Shown here one piece after another: positions 1-7,843 of a stretch of 12,209 nt of DNA (positions are counted from its first letter, which is position 1; every line of letters starts with the position of its first letter). The notes under the pieces were generated by a model. The model saw only the letters and a list, made by a program, of their open reading frames with translations. It did no database searches and was not told the origin of the DNA. The position numbers and the translations under genes are program-made. The stretch is from Actinomycetes bacterium. GTDB lineage: Bacteria > Actinomycetota > Acidimicrobiia > Acidimicrobiales > Bog-793. The stretch covers positions 1 to 12,209 of the forward strand of contig JAKAOD010000036.1 of NCBI GenBank assembly GCA_021823365.1, in the 5' to 3' direction.

Positions 1-372
1 CCTGCGGGTCTCGTGCTTGCCCGGATCGGCGAGCGGTGGCCCATCGCGCCGGTCGACCAGGACGGCGACCCGGCGCCGGCGAGCCGCTACCGCTTCCTCG
101 ACGGATCTGGCGAGATCGGCGTCGTCGCGAGCGTCACGCGCCCGTTCTGCGGGACGTGCAACCGGCTGCGGCTCACGGCGGAGGGTTCGATCCGGAACTG
201 CCTGTTCTCCGACGACGAGCTGAGCGTGCGCAGGGTGCTCGAGTCCGGCGGCGGCGACGAGGAGCTGGCACTGATGCTCCGGAGGGCGGTCTGGGCGAAA
301 CGGGCGGGTCACGGCATGGACCAGCCCGGGTTCCACCGCCCTTCGCGCTCGATGTCGATGATCGGCGGCTGA
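1..372 (+). CDS. moaA: GTP 3',8-cyclase MoaA, C-terminal part (5' end outside window)
   Basis: The frame is open from the first base of the window, so only the last 123 codons of this radical SAM enzyme are visible. MoaA converts GTP to 3',8-cyclo-GTP, the first step of molybdenum cofactor synthesis in the cytoplasm. The visible part holds the C-terminal [4Fe-4S] cluster motif C-x2-C-x13-C, with cysteine codons at 148, 157 and 199 (CGTCNRLRLTAEG then NC), which binds the GTP substrate. It also ends in the Gly-Gly tail typical of the family (MSMIGG), which is needed for catalysis. The N-terminal radical SAM cysteines lie upstream and cannot be checked. The stop is six bases before moaD, so the two genes are almost certainly co-transcribed. 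The identification is firm because both diagnostic C-terminal motifs are intact. Confidence 0.95.
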   Translation, partial: PAGLVLARIGERWPIAPVDQDGDPAPASRYRFLDGSGEIGVVASVTRPFCGTCNRLRLTAEGSIRNCLFSDDELSVRRVLESGGGDEELALMLRRAVWAKRAGHGMDQPGFHRPSRSMSMIGG

Positions 373-378
373 CCCGCC

Positions 379-615
379 GTGGCACGCCTGCGCCTTCTCG
401 GACCGGCGAGAGAGGCCGCCGGGCTCGCCGCCGCCGAGGTGGACGGCGCGGACGTCGCCGCCGTCCTCGACGCGGCACGGGCGCGCTTCGGCCCGGCCTT
501 CGCCGAGCTGCTCGGGCGCTCGGCGGTCTGGCTGAACGGCTCGCCGGCGGCAGCGAGCCAGCGCGTCGGGCCGGAGGACGAGGTCGCCGTCCTTCCCCCG
601 GTCTCGGGCGGCTGA
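379..615 (+). CDS. moaD: MoaD-type molybdopterin synthase small subunit (ThiS/MoaD family)
   Basis: This is a 78-residue beta-grasp protein, close to the usual length of MoaD (about 80). MoaD carries sulfur as a C-terminal thiocarboxylate and donates it, in complex with MoaE, to precursor Z (cPMP) to make molybdopterin. The sequence starts MARLRLLGPAREAAG, where a beta strand is followed by the usual 'xxxAREAAG' turn. It ends in VAVLPPVSGG, the conserved 'lPPvsGG' tail in which the last glycine is adenylated and thiolated. The start is a GTG six bases after the moaA stop, so translation is probably coupled. No moaE is visible in the window and it may lie upstream or elsewhere. A ThiS-like sulfur carrier for another pathway is a weaker alternative. 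The adjacent moaA and the nearby mogA favour MoaD. Confidence 0.9.
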   Translation: MARLRLLGPAREAAGLAAAEVDGADVAAVLDAARARFGPAFAELLGRSAVWLNGSPAAASQRVGPEDEVAVLPPVSGG

Positions 616-642
616 CCGGGGCTTCGTCTGCGTTCGGTGCGT

Positions 643-661
643 CGTCAGTGGGCCGTCAGTG
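643..661. repeat. short direct repeat CGTCAGTG (two copies) at the moaD/mogA junction
   Basis: The octamer CGTCAGTG occurs at 643-650 and again at 654-661, eleven bases apart. The second copy covers the mogA stop codon. It may be chance or a remnant of a small duplication. No hairpin or T-tract terminator was seen in the 40-base gap between moaD and mogA. Confidence 0.5.
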
Positions 662-1135
662 CGGCATGCCCCCGGCGAGCAGCTCGAGCGCGTGGGGGAG
701 CACGTCGGCGACGGCCTCGAGGGACTCCAGGGCGCCCCGGGGAGAGCCGGGGACGTTGACGACGAGGCAGCGGCCGATCGTCCCGGCGACGCCCCGGGAG
801 AGCGGGCCGCGGGGGCTCGAGGCCCGCATCGCCTCCCCGATGCCGGGCGCCTCCCGCTCGATCACGCGGCGCGTCGCCTCGGGCGTGAGGTCGAACGGTC
901 CGAAGCCGGTGCCGCCGGTCGTCACGACGAGCCCGGCGAAGCCTGCGCACAGGTCAAACAGCGCCGCCGCGACGGACTCGATCCCGTCGGGCACGACCCG
1001 CCGCTCGAGGACGGCGTAGCCACGGGCGGCGAGCGCCTCGGCGAGCGCCTCGCCGGACGCGTCCTCGCGCTCGCCGGCGGCCCCGGAGCTGGACACCGTG
1101 AGGACCTTCGCCTCGCGCCCGACCACGGCCCGCAC
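656..1135 (-). CDS. MogA/MoaB-family molybdopterin adenylyltransferase
   Basis: This 159-residue protein is of typical MogA/MoaB length. Family members adenylate molybdopterin before molybdenum insertion. The diagnostic molybdopterin-binding signature is present as TTGGTGFGPFDLTPEAT near residues 72-88, followed by a PGIGEAMR segment. The C-terminal half has LVVNVPGSPRGALESL (124-139) and a late PHALELLAGG, both usual for the family. The start is taken as the GTG at 1133-1135 (VRAVVGREAKVLTVSSS), because the open frame upstream to 1417 is low-complexity proline- and arginine-rich translation that overlaps a gene on the other strand. The gene is convergent with moaD across a 40-base gap, so the molybdenum cofactor genes here form a local cluster but not a single transcript. 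MogA and MoaB cannot be separated on sequence alone, so no symbol is given. Confidence 0.9.
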   Translation of the reverse strand: MRAVVGREAKVLTVSSSGAAGEREDASGEALAEALAARGYAVLERRVVPDGIESVAAALFDLCAGFAGLVVTTGGTGFGPFDLTPEATRRVIEREAPGIGEAMRASSPRGPLSRGVAGTIGRCLVVNVPGSPRGALESLEAVADVLPHALELLAGGMPH

Positions 1136-1158
1136 GCTACCGCCCGCCGAAGCCGAGC

Positions 1159-1186
1159 GGGGCGGGGCGGGGCGGAGCGGGGCGGG
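1159..1186 (+). other. G-run cluster with G-quadruplex potential
   Basis: The plus strand carries runs of four G at 1159-1162, 1164-1167, 1169-1172 and 1179-1182, then three G at 1184-1186. Most are separated by single C residues. This satisfies the usual G-quadruplex pattern with very short loops. It sits between the divergent mogA gene and the MDMPI-like gene, about 70 bases upstream of the latter's start and 24 bases upstream of the mogA start. Whether it folds or acts in regulation is inference. Confidence 0.55.
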
Positions 1187-1253
1187 CACAACGCCGCCGC
1201 TCGTTGCAGGATCCTCGTTGCCGTCTCCGGGCCCGAGGGTGAACACTTGCGTC

Positions 1254-1886
1254 GTGGACACCTCCAATGACCGGTGGCGAAGCGTCTTCGAGCGCGCAGC
1301 CGAGTCCTTCGTCGAGATGACCGAGACCGTGCCGCGGGAGCGCTGGGACTCACCCGGCCTCGGGGTCTGGTCGCTTCGCGACCTCGCGGGCCACACGAGC
1401 CGGGCGCTCACCACCATCGAGACCTACCTCGCCCGCGAGCCGGAGCAGACGACGCTCGACGGCCCGCTCGCCTACCTCGCGGCCGCGGCCGCCGCCGGTG
1501 CGACGGCGGAGGGGGCGGGTGCCATCGCCGCCCGGGGCCGGGAAGCCGGCGCGGCGCTCGGGCCCGACGTCGCCGCATCGGCACGTGAGATCGCCGACCG
1601 GGTCGTCGCGCTCGTCGACCGCACCGCCGACGACGCACCCGTCGCGACCGCCGCCGGAGGGATCGTGCTGGCCGACTACCTGCCGACGCGCGTCCTCGAG
1701 CTCACCGTCCACACCCTCGACATGTCGGCAGCGCTCGGCACGAAGCCGCCGGACCGCCTGCGCGAGCCGATCGCCGCCTGCCTGGGCCTCGTCGCCGAGG
1801 CGATCGGGGAGACCTCCCAGGCAGGCGACGTGCTCCTCGCGCTGCTCGGGCGCCGCTCGCTGCCCGCCAACCTGCACCTGATCTGA
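1254..1886 (+). CDS. MDMPI-N / DinB-fold metal-dependent protein (mycothiol S-transferase-like)
   Basis: The 210-residue product looks like the maleylpyruvate isomerase N-terminal (MDMPI_N) branch of the DinB four-helix-bundle superfamily, which is common in actinobacteria and includes mycothiol-dependent enzymes. An early WDSPGLGVWSLRDLAGHTSRA segment (about residues 31-51) provides the first likely metal ligand, His47. The later YLPTRVLELTVHTLD segment provides Glu149 and His153, giving the expected H...E-x3-H metal triad. The protein ends in LLALLGRRSLP, also common in the family. The start chosen is the GTG at 1254 (VDTSNDRW). A second GTG at 1239 is possible, but the GAGG ribosome-binding-like sequence at 1235-1238 would then abut it. 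The substrate is unknown, and the neighbours do not suggest one. No fused C-terminal domain is present, so it is the single-domain form. Confidence 0.8.
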   Translation: MDTSNDRWRSVFERAAESFVEMTETVPRERWDSPGLGVWSLRDLAGHTSRALTTIETYLAREPEQTTLDGPLAYLAAAAAAGATAEGAGAIAARGREAGAALGPDVAASAREIADRVVALVDRTADDAPVATAAGGIVLADYLPTRVLELTVHTLDMSAALGTKPPDRLREPIAACLGLVAEAIGETSQAGDVLLALLGRRSLPANLHLI

Positions 1887-1944
1887 CCTGCGGAGACCAG
1901 CCTGGCGGGGCTCGCCGCGGCGGCACCGCCGAGGCGCAGTCCGC

Positions 1945-1960
1945 GACCGGCGCGCCGGTC
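1945..1960. terminator. 16-bp perfect palindrome between convergent genes, possible bidirectional terminator
   Basis: The sequence GACCGGCGCGCCGGTC is a perfect palindrome and could form a 6-bp stem with a CGCG loop in RNA from either strand. It lies in the 97-base gap between the MDMPI-like gene and the convergent aldo/keto reductase gene. A weaker inverted repeat, CGGCGG/CCGCCG, sits just upstream at 1918-1931. There is no T-run on either side, so intrinsic termination is only a suggestion from position and symmetry. Confidence 0.35.
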
Positions 1961-1983
1961 CGGCGCGTCCAGGCGCCGCCGGC

Positions 1984-2967
1984 TCACCAGCGGTTGTGGA
2001 CCTCGGGCGCGACCCGACGCCGGTAGAGGGCGGCGATGCGCTCCAGCGTCCGGGCATCGAGCGGCCCGCGCTCGCCCGCCGCGGCGTTCGCCCTCGCCTG
2101 CTCGGGAGTCTTCGCCCCCGGGATCACCGTCGAGACGCCAGGATTCGACAGGCAGAAGCGCAGGGCCATCCCCGCGAGCGACTCGCCGCCCGGGAGGAGC
2201 GCGCGCAGCTCCTCGACGGCGGCCAGGCCCGCGTCGAGGTCGACGCCCGAGAACGTCTCGCCGACGTCGAAGGCCTCGCCCCGGCGGTTGAAGTTGCGGT
2301 GGTCGTCCTCGGCGAAACGCGTGCCGCGGCTGAACTTCCCCGTGAGCAGCCCCGATGCGAGGGGGACCCGGGCGATCACGCCGACCCCGGCGGAGGCGGC
2401 CGCCGGGAGGAACCGCTCGGCGGGCCGCTGGCGGAATGCGTTGTAGATGATCTGGACCGTTGCGACGCCGGGATAGTCGAGCGCCTTCAGCCCCTCCTCG
2501 GCACGCTCCACGCTCACCCCGTAGTGGGCGATCCGGCCGCCGGCGACCAGGTCGTCGAGGGCTGCGAACACCTCGGGGTGGTAGAAGAGGTCCGTCGGCG
2601 GGCAGTGGAGCTGGACGAGGTCGAGGGTCTCCATGCCGAGGTTCTCCCGGCTCCGGTCGACCCACGCGAGCAGGTTCTCCGGGCTGTAGTGCTCGACACG
2701 CTGCTCCGGCGCCCGTCGACCGGCCTTCGTCGCGACGAGCAGCGGTCCGGCCGCCTCGCCACGGAGGCGGGCGACGAGCCGCTCGCTCCGCCCGTCGCCG
2801 TAGACGTCGGCGGTGTCGAAGAAGTTCACGCCGGACTCGACGGCCGCGACCAGCGCCCCGTAGGACGTCGTGTCGTCGACCTCGCCCCAGGCGCCGCCGA
2901 TCGCCCAGGCGCCGAAACCGATGACGCCCACGTCGAACCCCGTCTTCCCGAGCCGTCGATGCTCCAC
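1984..2967 (-). CDS. aldo/keto reductase
   Basis: This is a 327-residue NAD(P)H-dependent oxidoreductase of the aldo/keto reductase superfamily, with a (beta/alpha)8 barrel and normal length. The N-terminus, EHRRLGKTGFDVGVIGFGAW, is the standard 'LG+tGl.vs.iG.G' opening. The catalytic tetrad is complete: Asp51 and Tyr56 in FFDTADVYGDG, Lys81 in VATKAG, and His121 in VQLHCP. The C-terminal region has the cofactor-phosphate-binding stretch STVIPGAKTPEQARANAAA, as in YajO/YghZ-like members. The start is a GTG at 2965-2967, which fits the usual first residues of the family. The physiological substrate cannot be told from sequence. The gene is divergent from the kdp operon and probably unrelated to it. 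A stand-alone, possibly leaderless transcript is suggested by the element listed just upstream. Confidence 0.93.
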   Translation of the reverse strand: MEHRRLGKTGFDVGVIGFGAWAIGGAWGEVDDTTSYGALVAAVESGVNFFDTADVYGDGRSERLVARLRGEAAGPLLVATKAGRRAPEQRVEHYSPENLLAWVDRSRENLGMETLDLVQLHCPPTDLFYHPEVFAALDDLVAGGRIAHYGVSVERAEEGLKALDYPGVATVQIIYNAFRQRPAERFLPAAASAGVGVIARVPLASGLLTGKFSRGTRFAEDDHRNFNRRGEAFDVGETFSGVDLDAGLAAVEELRALLPGGESLAGMALRFCLSNPGVSTVIPGAKTPEQARANAAAGERGPLDARTLERIAALYRRRVAPEVHNRW

Positions 2968-2974
2968 GCGACCG

Positions 2975-2980
2975 ACCCTA
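2975..2980 (-). promoter_or_regulatory. possible -10 element (TAGGGT) for a leaderless aldo/keto reductase mRNA
   Basis: On the minus strand TAGGGT matches the actinobacterial TANNNT -10 pattern and ends seven bases before the GTG start. That spacing would place transcription initiation at the start codon itself, the usual geometry for leaderless transcripts. No convincing -35 was found, so this is a weak call. Confidence 0.3.
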
Positions 2981-3054
2981 CCGCCCAGCCGCGGCGGTCC
3001 GCCGTCGCCGGACGAGGGCGAGCGCCGGTCGGCCCGCGGCGGACGACGCGCGGC

Positions 3055-3074
3055 CCGGCCGGCCGGCCGGCCGG
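3055..3074. repeat. (CCGG)5 simple repeat, 20-bp palindrome
   Basis: Five perfect tandem copies of CCGG form a fully self-complementary 20-bp tract. It lies between the divergent aldo/keto reductase and kdp genes, about 80 bases upstream of the first kdp reading frame. It could form a cruciform or hairpin, offers a dense cluster of CCGG/GGCC restriction-modification sites, or may be slippage-generated. It may also insulate the two divergent promoters. No function is established. Confidence 0.6.
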
Positions 3075-3082
3075 CAGAGCTC

Positions 3083-3132
3083 GTTCACGGACTATTTACG
3101 CCCGCACGACAGGTGTTGACGGGATGTTGACG
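3083..3132 (+). promoter_or_regulatory. candidate kdp operon control region
   Basis: A relatively AT-rich patch (GTTCACGGACTATTTACG, 3083-3100) stands out from very GC-rich surroundings. It is followed by two copies of TGTTGACG at 3114-3121 and 3125-3132, offset by 11 bp, about one helical turn. The copies contain TTGACG, which resembles a -35 hexamer, but no good -10 was found at normal spacing. They could also be paired half-sites for KdpE or another activator. The TATTTACGCCCGC stretch loosely resembles the T-rich KdpE box known in enterobacteria. This assignment is inference from position and repeat spacing. Confidence 0.35.
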
Positions 3133-3155
3133 TCGAGGGCGCGACGATCACCCCC

Positions 3156-3239
3156 ATGGCTGACTTCCTCGCCGTCCTCGGCGTCATCGCCTTCACCGTG
3201 GCGATGCTCGGGCTGATCTGGGGGCTCGATCGCGTATGA
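3156..3239 (+). CDS. 27-residue membrane micro-ORF immediately upstream of kdpF
   Basis: The frame reads MADFLAVLGVIAFTVAMLGL followed by IWGLDRV and a stop. It is a single hydrophobic helix with a small charged C-terminal tail. Its stop codon overlaps the ATG of kdpF (ATGA, four bases shared), which argues for real translation and coupling. The ATG is the only start in the frame, because an in-frame TGA lies at 3117-3119. No good ribosome-binding sequence is seen at normal distance; the nearest GAGGG is at 3135-3139, about 16 bases before the ATG. From general familiarity, very short unannotated ORFs ending in a Trp...Asp-Arg-hydrophobic pattern occur before kdpF in other bacteria, but I cannot verify this here. 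Possible roles are an extra pump-associated helix or a leader peptide that sets kdpF translation. It could still be a chance frame. Confidence 0.6.
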   Translation: MADFLAVLGVIAFTVAMLGLIWGLDRV

Positions 3240-3325
3240 CAGACGTCCAGGGAATCCTCCTCGCCGTCGCCGTCGCCGTCTTCGTCTACGTCGGCGTGGC
3301 GCTGTTCAAGCCTGAGCTCTTCTGA
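3236..3325 (+). CDS. kdpF: KdpF, small subunit of the K+-transporting ATPase
   Basis: This 29-residue protein is a single transmembrane helix ending in YVGVALFKPELF. That matches the family's conserved ending (tyrosine, a hydrophobic run, then P-E-x-F). KdpF binds at the edge of KdpA in the membrane and stabilises the KdpFABC complex. The start ATG overlaps the stop of the preceding micro-ORF, and the TGA stop shares one base with the kdpA start (TGATG). A GGGGG at 3220-3224 lies 11 bases before the ATG and may serve as a weak ribosome-binding site. Length, ending and location make the call secure despite the small size. Confidence 0.9.
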   Translation: MTDVQGILLAVAVAVFVYVGVALFKPELF

Positions 3326-5015
3326 TGGGCTTCTTCTGGACGATCGTCGTCCTGGTCGCCACCCTCGGCCTCGCCTGGCGCTTCCTCGGCTCGTACATGG
3401 AGGCCGTCTTCGACGGCAGGGTCCGCTACCTCGCCTGGCTCGAGCGGCCCTTCTACCGCCTGCTCGGGACCGGACCTGAGAACGAGCAGTCCTGGAAGCG
3501 CTACGCCGGATCGGTGGTGATCTTCTCCGGGATATTCCTCGCCTTCGGCTACCTGCTGCTGAGGATCCAAGGCTCGCTGCCGCTCGACCCGCAGCACTTC
3601 GGGGCGGTGCCGCCGGCGCTCAGCTTCAACACGATCGTCTCGTTCGTCACCAACACGAACTGGCAGAACTACGGCGGCGAGACCACGATGTCGTACTTCT
3701 CCCAGATCGGCGTGCTCACGGTGCAGCAGTTCGTCAGCGCGGCCGTCGGCATCGCCGCGGCGATCGCCATGGTGCGGGGGTTCTCGAGGCGAAGCTCGCC
3801 GACGATCGGCAACTTCTGGGTCGACATCACCCGCTGCATGCTCTACGTCCTCCTCCCGGTCGCGTTCCTCGCCGGGATCCTGATGGTCGGCCAGGGCGCG
3901 GTGCAGACCCTCGCCGGGCCGGTCAGCATCCACGACACGCTGAACGGCGTCACGCAGACGATCCCCCGGGGCCCCGCTGGGTTCATGGGCTCGATCATGC
4001 AGCTCGGGACGAACGGCGGCGGGTTCTTCGCCGTCGACCTGGCGCACCCGTTCGAGAACCCGACGGCGCTGACCAACTTCGTCTACATCTGGCTCACGCT
4101 CTCCATCCCGTTCTCGCTCACCTACACCTTCGGCAAGATGGTGCGGAGCATCCGCCACGGGGCAGCCCTGCTCGCGGCCATGGTCCTGATCTTCGGCGTC
4201 TGGGTCGGGTTCACGAGCTACGCCGAGCACCAGCCCAACCCGGCGGTCGCCGCCGCCGGAGTCGCCCACCAACCGACCGGCAACATGGTGGGCAAGGAGG
4301 TCCGCTTCGGCGACACCACGAGCGCCCTGTTCAACGTGTCGATGACGCAGACCTCCGACGGCGCCGTCGACAGCGCCACCGACTCGTACAACCCGATGGG
4401 CGGCTTCGGCGCGCTCACCGGCATGATGCTCGGGGAGGTGACGCCAGGCGGGACGGGCAGCGGCCTCTACACAATCCTCATCGACGCCATCATCGCCGTG
4501 TTCATCGGCGGCCTGATGATCGGGCGCACGCCGGAGTACCTGGGGAAGAAGATCCAGGCAAGAGAGGTGAAGCTCGCCGGCCTGGGGATCCTCGTGATGC
4601 CCGTCATCGTGCTCGTCACGACGGCAATCGCCGTCTCGATCCACGCCGGGCAGGCCGGTCCGCTCAACCACGGGCCGCACGGCTTCAGCGAGATCCTCTA
4701 CGCCCTGACCTCGCAAGCCAACAACAACGGATCGGCGATGGCCGGTCTGAGCGGCAACACGGCCTTCTACAACGTCATCGGCGCCGTCGACATGCTGATC
4801 GGGCGTTTCGGCATCCTGATCCCGGCGATCGCCATCGGCGGGTCGCTGGCCTCCAAGAACGTCGTTCCTGGATCGCTCGGCACCTTCCGGACCGACAACG
4901 CCATGTTCATCGGGCTGGTCGTCGGCGTCATCGTCATCGTCGGCGGCCTCACGTTCTTCCCCGCCGTCTCGCTCGGACCCATCGTCGAGCAGCTGAGCCA
5001 CGGAAGGTTCTTCTG

Positions 5016-5016
<1 letters not shown>
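3325..5016 (+). CDS. kdpA: KdpA, potassium-binding/translocating subunit
   Basis: KdpA is the channel-like subunit of the high-affinity K+ pump, related to the SKT superfamily, and selects K+ from outside the membrane. The product is 563 residues, near the usual 555-565. Its four pore-loop motifs can all be seen: [12 protein letters not shown] (110-121), GTNGGGFF (228-235), [13 protein letters not shown] (359-371) and [10 protein letters not shown] (466-475). The N-terminal KdpA segment with FYRLLG and the PLDP motif is present, and about ten hydrophobic helices follow. After the second filter the usual '[12 protein letters not shown]' reads [12 protein letters not shown], a mild deviation. 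The start shares one base with the kdpF stop. The 3' end holds a GGAAGG ribosome-binding sequence (5002-5007) for kdpB, and the stop overlaps the kdpB ATG by one base. Confidence 0.98.
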
Positions 5017-7082
<2,066 letters not shown>

Positions 7083-7094
7083 TCGCGAGTCCCA

Positions 7095-7754
7095 ATGCTT
7101 GCCTACCTCCGCCGTTCGATCGCCTCGATCCTCGTCTTCACGATCGTCTTCGGCTTCGTCTACGCCTTCGCCGGAACGGGGGTCGCCCAGCTGCTCTTCA
7201 GGCACCAGGCCGACGGGTCGATCACCGCCGAGGGCTCGACCCTCATCGGGCAGAACTGGGCGAGCACGCCCTGCCCCGGGCACCCGCTCGGCAGCTGCGT
7301 GTTCCACGGCCGGCCCGACGACACCGGCCCCTACGCGGCTGTCGTCTGCCCGTCCAACGCGAAGAGCTGCACGCCCAGCCCCGGCGGGGACAACCCCCTC
7401 GTCGCCAACCGCGCCGACGGCGAGTCGGCGGCGACGAACCTCGGCCCCCGGTCGAAGGTGCTCCTCGCGGATACCAAGGCGCTCGTCGCCTACTGGCACC
7501 GCCTTGGCGTCGACCCCACCCCGGACCTCGTGACGACGTCGGGAAGCGGCCTCGACCCGGACATCACCGTGCAGGACGCGCTCGTGCAGGTCCCCATGGT
7601 CTCGAAGGCGACCGGCATTGCGCCGTCGAGGCTGCGGAAGCTCATCGCCCGGCACAACCAGGGCGCGGAGCTCGGCTTTCTCGGGTCGTCGACCATCGAC
7701 GTCCTCCAGCTGAACGAGGCGCTCGCGCGCCTCGAAGCGGCGTCCCGGCGCTGA
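7095..7754 (+). CDS. kdpC: KdpC, extracytoplasmic subunit of the K+ pump, with a cysteine-containing insertion
   Basis: KdpC is anchored by one N-terminal helix (residues about 8-34, ending FAGTGVAQLLF) and its soluble domain sits outside the membrane above KdpA. Family motifs are clear: STLIGQNW (48-55), FHGRP (70-74), NLGP (115-118), DLVTTSGSGLDPDI (144-157), VPMVSKATG (166-174) and LGFLGSSTIDVLQLNEAL (193-210). At 219 residues it is longer than the common 190-200. The extra length lies around residues 56-110, where four cysteines (60, 68, 85, 92) flank the FHGRP motif. As this part faces the outside, one or two disulfides are likely, though that is inference. The gene starts 12 bases after kdpB. 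Its last four codons and stop lie inside the first unit of a tandem repeat that continues downstream. Confidence 0.96.
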   Translation: MLAYLRRSIASILVFTIVFGFVYAFAGTGVAQLLFRHQADGSITAEGSTLIGQNWASTPCPGHPLGSCVFHGRPDDTGPYAAVVCPSNAKSCTPSPGGDNPLVANRADGESAATNLGPRSKVLLADTKALVAYWHRLGVDPTPDLVTTSGSGLDPDITVQDALVQVPMVSKATGIAPSRLRKLIARHNQGAELGFLGSSTIDVLQLNEALARLEAASRR

Positions 7755-7840
7755 CCTCCCGGCGCTGACCTCCCGGCGCTGGCGTCCCGGCGCTGGCGTC
7801 CCGGCGCTGGCCTCCCGGCGCTGACCTCCCGGCGCTGGTG
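7743..7840. repeat. 14-bp tandem repeat, seven units, between convergent kdpC and kdpE
   Basis: The unit TCCCGGCGCTGACC begins at 7743, 7757, 7771, 7785, 7799, 7813 and 7827. Units 1, 2 and 6 read CTGACC, units 3 and 4 CTGGCG, unit 5 CTGGCC, and unit 7 is diverged at its end (CTGGTG). The array covers the kdpC stop and ends three bases before the kdpE stop complement. Because 14 is not a multiple of three and the kdpC stop is in the first unit, copy-number change would not alter KdpC. There are no spacers, so it is not a CRISPR array. Confidence 0.9.
7773..7796 (+). terminator. hairpin formed by adjacent repeat units, candidate kdp operon terminator
   Basis: In plus-strand RNA the core CCGGCGCUGG is self-complementary when G-U pairs are allowed. 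Units 3 (7773-7782) and 4 (7787-7796) can therefore form a 10-bp stem, eight G-C plus two G-U, around the four-base loop CGUC. Unit 5 offers an alternative partner. On the opposite strand the same pairing has two A-C mismatches, so the structure favours the kdp transcript. No U-tract follows, so strict intrinsic termination is unproven. Confidence 0.4.
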
Positions 7841-7843
7841 GCG

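Noticed and set aside
36..1019. 327-codon plus-strand open frame over moaA, moaD and mogA
   Set aside because: It is an out-of-frame arginine- and glycine-rich translation crossing three genes with clear family motifs in other frames.
1136..1417. Longer N-terminus for the MogA/MoaB-type protein
   Set aside because: The extension runs through the G-run tract and overlaps the start of the MDMPI-like gene, and it would add about 94 residues with no family similarity. The 159-residue form has the usual length.
7743..7840. CRISPR array
   Set aside because: The 14-bp units are directly adjacent with no spacers and there are no cas genes nearby.
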